Shown here piece by piece: positions 35,101-42,939 of a DNA stretch of 64,000 bases. Origin of the DNA: Saccharina japonica. Lineage: Eukaryota > Sar > Phaeophyceae > Laminariales > Laminariaceae. The translations under genes were made by a program, and so were the position numbers. Location: positions 124,001 through 188,000 of the forward strand of contig MEHQ01002192.1 in the NCBI GenBank assembly GCA_008828725.1, in the 5' to 3' direction. The first letter of the stretch is position 1. Each line of letters opens with the position of its first letter. The notes under the pieces are model-generated. The model saw only the letters and a program-made list of their open reading frames with translations, did no database searches and had not been told where the DNA came from.

Positions 35101-37070
35101 CTACCCCTGCCTTCTGCACCGCCACCAGCTATCAACGTTCGACGCACCTCCTCGCCCACGAAAACACTCCACCCTGGTTCGCCTGCTGCGCGTCCCTGAA
35201 CCAACCCGCGTTCCACTGGGGGGACGGCGGCTCGACATCGCGCTGCTCGCTAGCCTCGGGTGCCGGGGCCCTCGCTTGTCGACGCCGCCGCGGCTGCAGC
35301 TCGCCATCGGCCATGTAGTCGGCATCGCCATCGCCATCGCCATCTCCCCCGTAGTAGTCTTCCTCCCTATCGTTGTTGCCGTTACCGGAGCTGACGAGGG
35401 TGGGCGAGGGGCGGGGGGCGGTGGGGGGTGACGCCGGATGGCAAGAAACGGGACAGGAATGGGCGGGACAGCAGGATGTGAGACGGGACGTCGAGACGTG
35501 AAGACGCTACGACTCTTATGTAGGTATAAATAGTCACGGTGATGTGACACCCGTCACGTCATCACTTAGCCCACTAAAAGTAGCGTCAGCTCTGTTCCAA
35601 TCGCGGGTCCCTGCCGAATGTCTAAACATGAGTGTTGCTGTATGATACCGCTGCTGTACCTGTAGAGCATGTAGCAGCAGCCTTCCCCCCTGGCATACGA
35701 CAAGAATCAAACACCCTGAGCATCCCCTGAGGGCGTGTCTTAACTTCACTTCGCGGGCATTGGAACGGAACGAACGTAAAATTATTTGCCTGAAAAAGTG
35801 GTGCTGATTGGATACTGAGAAACAAAAACACCGAACAGATTCCAAGCGTTCCAAGCTGCCCGTAAATTTGTAAAGAGGAAGCGTATGTGTCAAAACAGTA
35901 ATCCTTGTTCAGCAGAACCGAACGGCCCACTTGGAACGAGATTTACGGCAGTTGATTGGTGCTGGAATGTTGCAACTGGTTGCAACATTTGCTGGGAGGC
36001 CCACGAGGGCATGAGGCAAAATGAGATGACATGGGAGCACGCGATGGAGCACGTGCAGACGCCACAGGTCTCGCCTGCGGTAGGAGTCACGCGATACGGC
36101 CATGGCCTGTACAGGAGGCTCACGAGGGAAAAATTCGGGTGGCGAACGAGACTGTGGCGATAGATATCTAGCAAAAACGCTGGACCGATGTTCACAGAAG
36201 CACCAGGATACCTCGTCGAGCCGCGACGGCGATATAACAACTTCTAGACTTGTCCCGAGGCTGCCACTTGAACGGCTAGCACTGCTTGGTCTGAGGCATG
36301 TCAGGCGCTCTATTTGCGTGTGAAGCTATCCTCTGTACCAGGAGCACTCGCTGCCTACGTGACGGTACCCCTGTCCTAGAGTCCAGCTACACAGTCCCGA
36401 GGCAAATTTCATGGGTTACTTTCTGTTGCGGCCTGTTCCAGGATCGGGTGCCTAAAAATTCGATCGGACACAAACCGCAAAAACAGCATGGAATGGAACG
36501 AACGAACGCGAATAGTCTCGTTCCGTTCCAGCCATTCCAACCTATCGAATGAAGTTAAGACACGGCCTGAGCATATTTTGTTCGGAATGACACGACCGCT
36601 CACAAACAAACGCATCAAACAGAACGCCCGCCCTACGTACAGCATCCGATGCTTGCTGTTCAAGCAGTTCACAGCAGGTTGGTTATCGTATCATACATAC
36701 CACGAGCTGTTACTACTTTTACACCACTGCTGTCACGAGTAAAGAACTGGCAGAAGCCGAACTCTCACCGGAAGTAATCCCTCGCCTGCTCTCCTAAACT
36801 GAGGTCCTCCTCCTCCTCCTCCTCCTCCTCCTCTTCCTCCTCCCGCCTCCTCCTCCTCCTCCTCCCCCCGCCACTGCTCCCTTTCCGGGTTGCAGGGACG
36901 TTGCTCCATTGGATATCCTCCCAAGGAGCAGTACGACGATTTCGTGCGCCCCCTCTCCCGCCATCTTCGTCGTCGTCGTCGCCAGCGTCATCGTCCCAAC
37001 GGCTCGCCGCCTCAACGAATGGGTATCTGCCCTTCTGAAAGGAACCACTCTCGGGGAGCAGCGGCGAGTA
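28323..37070 (-). CDS. Unknown charged protein with C-terminal coiled coil, spliced, 5' end unresolved
   Basis: Seven minus-strand exons join in phase: 36769-37070, 35148-35390, 33872-34001, 32969-33391 (a second copy is 31105-31527), 30310-30417, 29206-29319 and 28323-28538 (stop). Every junction uses GT...AG, and phases run 2, 2, 0, 0, 0, 0. The joined part is about 510 residues: an acidic and poly-Glu start, an Asp/Gly-rich segment, the block 'LYNALFWYGG...NFQDLLERF', an Arg/Gly/Glu-rich segment, a long heptad-like region from 'QLRRKQKQLADREHKLERD' to 'LEDCRAKLDRIVQ', and an acidic tail. No catalytic motif or family was recognised. It is head to head with the PX gene. Segmental duplication has doubled several exons, so the true locus order needs independent assembly. 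Confidence 0.65.
28569..28610. other. Assembly gap inside a homopolymer
   Basis: A G run of about 40 bases interrupted by two N. It marks a contig join or failed read, and lies in the last intron of the minus-strand gene. Confidence 0.95.
29206..29319 (-). CDS. Coiled-coil exon
   Basis: 38 codons between 'gaaaag' acceptor and 'CAG|gtgata' donor. It reads 'AKRRIYGLKDEGRQLDSAR' then 'ALGERLEDCRAKLDRIVQ', a clear heptad pattern. Phase 0 at both ends. The flanking introns contain long C/G runs. Confidence 0.7.
30310..30417 (-). CDS. Coiled-coil exon
   Basis: 36 codons, acceptor 'gcgaag', donor 'CAG|gtacat', phase 0 at both ends. It reads 'VRERLGVVDATVELWLRRSA' then 'AMLSRGGSETDTEILQ'. It connects the heptads of its neighbours. 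Confidence 0.7.
31000..31662. repeat. Segmental duplication block A, copy 1
   Basis: Near-identical to 32864-33526 (constant offset 1864). Starts at 'gatgcacggccaccgatcaa' and ends at 'catcttcctttgca'. Contains the 141-codon exon. Confidence 0.95.
31105..31527 (-). CDS. Arg/Gly-rich exon, block A copy 1
   Basis: 141 codons without a stop between acceptor 'gtatag' and donor 'GAGAAG|gtgcgg', phase 0 at both ends. It starts 'PIVPPEDLGAEQDYRWRPSA', passes 'WNDDREQWSTSREAPKPRRR', and ends 'QLADREHKLERDLEK'. The two other stop-poor frames here are shadows. It is near-identical to 32969-33391. Only one of the two would be used per transcript. Confidence 0.65.
31663..32639. repeat. Segmental duplication block B, copy 1 (exon truncated)
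   Basis: Near-identical to 35284-36262 (offset about 3623, a few single-base differences). The junction with block A at 31662 cuts through the Asp/Gly-rich exon that is whole at 35148-35390, leaving only its 5' part (to about 31767). Confidence 0.93.
32640..32847 (-). repeat. Inverted copy of 34842-35046
   Basis: From 'gttagcttacgtacgtccaa' to 'gcggccaaaaac' this is the reverse complement of 34842-35046, almost without change. It bridges block B copy 1 and block A copy 2. It is a marker of a fold-over rearrangement or a chimeric assembly join. Confidence 0.93.
32864..33526. repeat. Segmental duplication block A, copy 2
   Basis: See 31000-31662. Here the block runs straight into block C at 'tttgca|aggggcaactg'. 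Confidence 0.95.
32969..33391 (-). CDS. Arg/Gly-rich exon, block A copy 2
   Basis: Same 141-codon exon as 31105-31527. Its position, 480 bp downstream of the 33872-34001 exon with matching phase 0, makes it the better candidate for the spliced transcript. Confidence 0.6.
33872..34001 (-). CDS. Exon 'LYNALFWYGG', block C copy 1
   Basis: Acceptor 'gcccag', one split base, 43 codons, donor 'AGA|gtgagc'. It reads 'LYNALFWYGGASEDAEQLPA' then 'MNFQDLLERFDSIAGDDS'. Complex amino-acid composition makes this the most protein-like exon of the gene. Enters in phase 2 and leaves in phase 0. Confidence 0.7.
34028..34070 (+). repeat. R1 head fragment
   Basis: 'ggggtacttcttcatttt', 'catgcatggccgtagtcgta', 'tgacc', bounded by G runs on both sides. 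The duplicate is at 40793-40835. Confidence 0.7.
34656..35283. other. Single-copy piece between blocks C and B
   Basis: Absent from the second C-D-E unit. Includes the forward copy of the 205-bp inverted segment (34842-35046) and most of the Asp/Gly-rich exon. A TATA-rich region and TACCWGGTA-like motifs are present. Confidence 0.6.
35148..35390 (-). CDS. Asp/Gly-rich exon (whole copy)
   Basis: Acceptor 'gtcag', one split base, 80 codons, two bases before donor 'GAG|gtgcgt'. It reads 'SGNGNNDREEDYYGGDGDGD' then 'ADYMADGELQPRRRRQ', and ends 'QQANQGGVFSWAR'. Phase 2 in and out, so transcripts with or without it stay in frame. That fits its absence from the second C-D unit. Confidence 0.6.
35284..36262. 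repeat. Segmental duplication block B, copy 2
   Basis: See 31663-32639. The right end is at 'cttgtcccgaggctg', where block D begins. Confidence 0.93.
36769..37070 (-). CDS. Acidic/poly-Glu exon of the coiled-coil gene, block D copy 1
   Basis: 100 codons plus two bases, acceptor 'tttgcag', donor 'TTCCG|gtgaga'. It reads 'YSPLLPESGSFQKGRYPFVE', an Asp cluster, 'TAPWEDIQWSNVPATRKG', an Arg run, 12 Glu from a (CTC)n tract, then 'DLSLGEQARDYF'. The frame stays open upstream to about 37355. A different frame at 37100-37290 looks more protein-like ('APFPGMRVLQQLRDIFLLQ') but ends in a stop, so the true 5' exon is uncertain. Confidence 0.65.
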
Positions 37071-37637
37071 CTGCAAAGGCGAACGGGGCAGCACCTGCCA
37101 GTTAGAGCTTGCAGCGTTGCTCAATCCACGCGTTCGTCGGCGAACCCAGTTCGCGGTGCTGGAGCAAGAAGATGTCACGCAGCTGTTGCAGAACGCGCAT
37201 ACCGGGGAAGGGTGCGATCGTGCCTGCAATGCTGGCATCGATGGGAGCGCCACGAGCGCTAGGCACGCGGCGTGCGCCGCGCCTGGAGGTAACATTGTTG
37301 CATCGAAGTATGAGTTATGTGAGTATGTCGTGATTAACCTTGGGGGTTTCCACATGACTAATGTGCATGTCTGAAAGGGGGCCTAAACGGGGAGAAATTT
37401 GCCCTAACGCGAGACTCACGTCCACCAGCCACGTTCAACTGCCTTGGCCAAGGCGTGGCGGTGCAGACGTGGACGCAGCCAGATCTCCGGCCATTCTTGA
37501 GTTCTGTCCTCTTCTGTCCCTCGCAGTGAAGAAAACTGACGAGATAATACCTAGAGTTCGAGCTTTTTGCCCTCTAAAATAGCGCACCCGCAGAAGCATT
37601 ACGTAGAAAAAAAAGAGAAAATAAGCTTGAAAGTACA
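37071..37637. promoter_or_regulatory. Putative bidirectional promoter interval
   Basis: Lies between the divergent minus-strand gene and exon 1 of the PX gene. I see no certain TATA box. Placement is by gene geometry only. The same interval is duplicated at 42228-42794. Confidence 0.35.
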
Positions 37638-37782
37638 ATGGAAGCTGGGGACGAGAAGCGGATGTCGGCGCGGGAAGCGAGGGACTTTCTGGGCCTGCCA
37701 GCTGGCCCTGGCTCTCGGGGAAAAGACATCAGCGTGTCGGCCGCGTCCAGTGCGGACAGTGCGGATGTGGCGGGCGGGCGCG
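37638..37782 (+). CDS. Duplicate first exon of the PX-domain gene (block D copy 1)
   Basis: Identical in reading to 42795-42939: ATG, 48 codons starting 'MEAGDEKRMSAREARDFLGL', one base, then donor 'gtgagt'. With no nearby exon 2, it is either an orphan or an upstream alternative first exon splicing over block C-D-E to 46651. Confidence 0.55.
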
Positions 37783-38183
37783 GTGAGTGAATGAGTTCCG
37801 CCTACTGGCGCTACTCGTACTGCTGCTGTAGACTACGTATATAAGCAGACAGCAGGTACGTGGCAGTTGGGAACGTACAATATGTAGTCCAGTATTGTAG
37901 TCGCACCTGCACCCCAACAGAATACCCAGCAGTGTCGCCTTCGTACATAGCTCGCACCGCTCTCGATGGTCGAAGCCACTAGATGTCAGGCTACCGCCCA
38001 TCGCCAGTGACACATTGGCGCACCGAGTGCACCGGCCATCTCTCCAACTCGTTTCAAAATTGTCAATATAGGGAGTGAATCCCGACATATGCCGACACCC
38101 GACACGCGTTTTTTTTTCACCAACAACGTCGTGAAAATGTGTGCCCACGGGCGTATGATACGATACCGTTTTTTACAAGCAGT

Positions 38184-40290
38184 ACGAACCGAAATGCCGT
38201 CCGGTCTCGTAGGCACTTACTGGTACGACAGACCCTGCATCGGAACATCGGCACATCGGCACTCGTTTGCCTTCGTAAGACGCGGGTTATCATTACTCTT
38301 GTTGGTATGCGGCATGTGTACCAGGTATGTATAATACCAGGCATTATATATATACAGCAGTACGCGACAGATGTTAAGAAGGTCTTATTTTTGGCCAGAC
38401 TGGAGTTCATTCTTATATAACACTGGGTGTGTTCCACACTATTTTCAGTACAAGGAGATCGCATTCTTATGTTTTCCCCAAAACCTGTCTCAAATGATGA
38501 ATTATCAGAGTATTAACAATTCCCGCGTACTAACTGTACACGTCTGCAGGGTCGCTCTACGTATACACCACCAGGTGCCAGGCACTCCTACGAATACAGC
38601 AGTCTACGGTAGTAATTACAGGACACTATTACTAGTAATAAGAAATAGGCTAATAAGAAAGCCAGGCTGAGACTTGAAGGAAAACAAGAAACTCGGGAGT
38701 CGTTATCTTGAAATTTGTGTAGAAAATACCCTCTCTCGAATAAGAAATCTAGCCTTGACCAGATTTCATGTTTCTTATTTAGGTGTCCTATGCGTACTGT
38801 ATACCAGGTACAGCAGCAATAATTTGTCTTTTTAGAGTGGTTGGGCGACCTCGCCTTCCTTCCTGATGACTCTTGTTTTTTTTTTCCTGCTTCGACAAAT
38901 CAATCCGGCGCTCCCCGGATGCAGTTGCCATGAGAGAAGAGACTAGAAGCACTGCCGCTGCTGCTGCTTGTGTCCAGGAATGCTCACCTTTCATTCGTAT
39001 ACAGTCAGTGCTGCTGTGATCAAAACTCAGGACGGACCCAAAAACCACACGTGCGTATATACTCGTACGTACTGCTGTAGTTGGTTCCACAGCAGTAGTA
39101 ATTACTCTAGTTTCCCCCGCACGGTACCAGGCACTGGTATTATATACCAGGTAGTGTTAACTTGCAGCATCATGCTGCGCGCAGCTCCGCGCGTTGCAGT
39201 CTTGGGCACATCCCCCTATATTCCCAGGCAGCAGCAGCAGCAGCCCAGGCTCTTCCGCGTGTTCGATGGTGGAACGCTGGGATCGTCCTTTGTTTTCGGC
39301 ATGTTTCAGAGGGATAACATGTCGAAAACAAATGACGATTCCAGCATTTCAGGATCGACCACGCGGAAGAGCCTGGGCTGTGCAGCAGCAGCAGCAGCAG
39401 CAGCAGCCCAGGCTCTTCCACGTAATCGATGGTGAAATGCTGGAACCGTCATTTGTTTTCGACATGCTGTCCCTTGAAGCCGCAACAGACTTTATTTTAA
39501 ACCAGGGTAGCTCCAAATCCAAATGCTCGAGATGCTTACGAACTTTAGTTTGACGACATCAAGTACGTAAGTAAATAGCATAATGCTGCACGCGTGTCGT
39601 ATTCCTTGTATTAATTGCTTACATCATACCACAGGCATGTATAACATAGTAGTGGTGTATACCGTATGTACTAACTGTAGTTCGGGTTGCCCTCTAAAAC
39701 CTACTGGTACACCCCAAGGCTGGCTGCTCGCTTCGTGTTGCCGGTGCTGTAGTACTCTTTCTTGTTCTTCATTTTTCCGTCTCGAGCTCCTCAGGGGCTC
39801 ATAAAGAGTACATGTTTTAGCTTCCTGTACTCGCTAGTACGCCAGCCGGTGCCAAATGTCCACCATTCAACCGCCACCATATTTCGGAGTGTATACAATA
39901 CTACTGCATCGCTTGTGCCAAAAAAAAACTTTGGTTGCTTGCGAGCAAAACGTTTGGTGGGTGGGGGCGTCCCATTAGCCGAAAGCTCGCAACGGACTGC
40001 ACCTGGCGCCGGGCGGGTGGCGATTTGTTTCGAATTGCTTCGGCTCTCCCGCCGGTATGTCACGAACCACGCTCCCGCAATGTTTCCACTATTTCCTGTT
40101 GTGTTGAGCGACCGCTGCTGCCACCCGAGACAACCACAAGCCCAACCCCCACCCCACTCCCACCCTTATCTCCACCCCCACCCTCACCCTCACCCCCATT
40201 TCCACCCCCTCTGTCATCCCCACCCCTACCGCCACCGAGTCGCAAGAACTGACGAACTGATCGGGATTTTTCCATCCTGCCTTCTCCCCT
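38184..40290. repeat. Segmental duplication block E, copy 1
   Basis: Near-identical to 44498-46604 (offset 6314). Starts 'acgaaccgaaatgccgtccg', ends 'ctgccttctcccct'. Mostly non-coding, containing CAG runs and the triple inverted-repeat module. Its right part (39930-40290) has Gly/Pro-rich stop-poor frames with no recognisable protein. Confidence 0.95.
39241..39467. ncRNA. Three-armed inverted repeat (hairpin-forming module)
   Basis: Arm 1 (39241-39305) is the reverse complement of arm 2 (39316-39380) at about 57 of 65 positions, with three further G-U pairs and a 10-nt loop. A third arm (39404-39467) repeats arm 1 directly, so arm 2 can pair with either. CAG runs border arm 1 on its left and separate arm 2 from arm 3. 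It could be a hairpin RNA precursor, a foldback transposon end or a structural repeat; transcription is not shown by sequence. The copy is at 45555-45781. Confidence 0.5.
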
Positions 40291-40291
40291 A

Positions 40292-41416
40292 GGGGCAACT
40301 GTTGCTGGGATGCGATGGGCGCTGCTGCTTATTTGCACCAGCAACAGAGTATTCGGGAAAAGACGAAACGACGATGAGCACAGGCTAACGTCGAGTTGAA
40401 ACGGGGTTTTTCGAAGAGCGGTGGCTAAGCTTCCGGACTGTCGTCACCTCACGGTTTGTGTCTCTCCGCAAGGCTTTCCCGCAGGTATTCTACCCACATG
40501 ACGTATAAGTGTAAAAATATTGCTGAAAAATCGTGCTGCGGCATTCCAATGCTGCTGAGTCATTCGAATCATGATCCTACCGCTGCTCGTTTCAACAACA
40601 CCTTTTACACTTGCTCCAACATCTCCCAACGCTCACTCTAAGCTTCCCGGGCGAATCGTCTCCGGCGATCGAGTCGAACCGCTCCAGCAGGTCCTGGAAG
40701 TTCATCGCCGGCAGCTGTTCGGCGTCCTCTGAGGCTCCCCCGTACCAAAAAAGGGCGTTGTACAAGCTGGGCGGCGGTGCGGGGGGGCGGGGGGTACTTC
40801 TTCATTTTCATGCATGGCCGTAGTCGTATGACCAAAGGGGGGGGGGGGGCGGGGTCAAAACGGACAGGCTTCTGATTTTTCACTACGAGGACTACTGCTT
40901 GTTGTACGTACATACCTGGTACCATATAATCATAAACCAATCGCGATTTTTCGGTGCGACGTCCGGCACCTATTAATAGTGGTCGAGCTCAATTCTTGCG
41001 CACGGACTCTGGAGACAGCATTATCTATTGGGCAGCGGCCAAAAATAGGTACACCTGGTCCGTTCGGGGCCAAAAACAGGTACATACTAAAATCAAGTTT
41101 AAAACGCACCCCACGAACCGGCCGTTCCTTGCAACGCAAAGTAGAGTTTTTTTCATGTTCTTCGTGCTCGCCCGGTGGGTACGTATACGAGTAGCTGCTA
41201 TTAATAGTACGAGGAACGAACGCCTGCTGTATTCTCACTTCTCAGCTTGCGACACCCCTGGTATTCCAAGTCAACCACAATCCCGAAGGGGAGCCTTCTA
41301 TCTCGTATTATTTCGGCGGAGGTGTGCAGGCAGATATGTGTGTGTGTCGCTCGAGTGGCGTGTAGTGTGAGGTGCGAAGGGAGAAGGGGGTCTCCGCGTA
41401 CGTCGGCATTTGTATA
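40292..41416. repeat. Segmental duplication block C, copy 2
   Basis: See 33527-34655. Here it follows block E copy 1 and runs directly into block D copy 2, without the B-containing 1.6 kb. Confidence 0.95.
40637..40766 (-). CDS. Exon 'LYNALFWYGG', block C copy 2
   Basis: Same exon as 33872-34001. It can splice in phase from 41926-42227, 1159 bp upstream on the minus strand, giving a partial duplicate of the coiled-coil gene that lacks the Asp/Gly-rich exon. Confidence 0.5.
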
Positions 41417-41925
41417 GGTGCCACTTGGACGGCTAGCACTGCTTGGTCTGAGGCATGTCAGGCGCTCTATTTGCGTGTGAAGCTATCCTCCGTACCAGGA
41501 GCACTCGCTGCCTACGTGACGGTACCCCTGTCCTAGAGTCCAGCTACACAGTCCCGAGGCAAATTTCATGGGTTACTTTCTGTTGCGGCCTGTTCCAGGA
41601 TCGGGTGCCTAAAAATTCGATCGGACACAAACCGCAAAAACAGCATGGAATGGAACGAACGAACGCGAATAGTCTCGTTCCGTTCCAGCCATTCCAACCT
41701 ATCGAATGAAGTTAAGAAACGGCCTGAGCATATTTTGTTCGGAATGACACGACCGCTCACAAACAAACGCATCAAACAGAACGCCCGCCCTACGTACAGC
41801 ATCCGATGCTTGCTGTTCAAGCAGTTCACAGCAGGTTGGTTATCGTATCATACATACCACGAGCTGTTACTACTTTTACACCACTGCTGTCACGAGTAAA
41901 GAACTGGCAGAAGCCGAACTCTCAC

Positions 41926-42227
41926 CGGAAGTAATCCCTCGCCTGCTCTCCTAAACTGAGGTCCTCCTCCTCCTCCTCCTCCTCCTCCTCTTCCTCCTCC
42001 CGCCTCCTCCTCCTCCTCCTCCCCCCGCCACTGCTCCCTTTCCGGGTTGCAGGGACGTTGCTCCATTGGATATCCTCCCAAGGAGCAGTACGACGATTTC
42101 GTGCGCCCCCTCTCCCGCCATCTTCGTCGTCGTCGTCGCCAGCGTCATCGTCCCAACGGCTCGCCGCCGCAACGAATGGGTATCTGCCCTTCTGAAAGGA
42201 ACCACTCTCGGGGAGCAGCGGCGAGTA
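41926..42227 (-). CDS. Acidic/poly-Glu exon, block D copy 2
   Basis: Same as 36769-37070 with one visible amino-acid change (Glu to Ala in the 'PFVEAA' block). Part of the duplicated 5' half of the minus-strand gene. Confidence 0.5.
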
Positions 42228-42794
42228 CTGCAAAGGCGAACGGGGCAGCACCTGCCAGTTAGAGCTTGCAGCGTTGCTCAATCCACGCGTTCGTCGGCGA
42301 ACCCAGTTCGCGGTGCTGGAGCAAGAAGATGTCACGCAGCTGTTGCAGAACGCGCATACCGGGGAAGGGTGCGATCGTGCCTGCAATGCTGGCATCGATG
42401 GGAGCGCCACGAGCGCTAGGCACGCGGCGTGCGCCGCGCCTGGAGGTAACATTGTTGCATCGAAGTATGAGTTATGTGAGTATGTCGTGATTAACCTTGG
42501 GGGTTTCCACATGACTAATGTGCATGTCTGAAAGGGGGCCTAAACGGGGAGAAATTTGCCCTAACGCGAGACTCACGTCCACCAGCCACGTTCAACTGCC
42601 TTGGCCAAGGCGTGGCGGTGCAGACGTGGACGCAGCCAGATCTCCGGCCATTCTTGAGTTCTGTCCTCTTCTGTCCCTCGCAGTGAAGAAAACTGACGAG
42701 ATAATACCTAGAGTTCGAGCTTTTTGCCCTCTAAAATAGCGCACCCGCAGAAGCATTACGTAGAAAAAAAAGAGAAAATAAGCTTGAAAGTACA

Positions 42795-42939
42795 ATGGAA
42801 GCTGGGGACGAGAAGCGGATGTCGGCGCGGGAAGCGAGGGACTTTCTGGGCCTGCCAGCTGGCCCTGGCTCTCGGGGAAAAGACATCAGCGTGTCGGCCG
42901 CGTCCAGTGCGGACAGTGCGGATGTGGCGGGCGGGCGCG
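42795..42939 (+). CDS. PX gene exon 1
   Basis: ATG in context 'acaATGg', 48 codons plus one base, donor 'GCGCG|gtgagt'. The split codon closes exactly with exon 2. The following 3.7-kb intron holds the rest of block D, the TIR transposon and block E. Confidence 0.7.

Larger units (their letters stand above)
36264..38183. repeat. Segmental duplication block D, copy 1
   Basis: Near-identical to 41421-43340 (offset 5157). Carries the poly-Glu exon of the minus-strand gene and exon 1 of the PX gene. Ends 'tacaagcagt', continuing here directly into block E (the empty target site of the transposon in copy 2). Confidence 0.95.
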
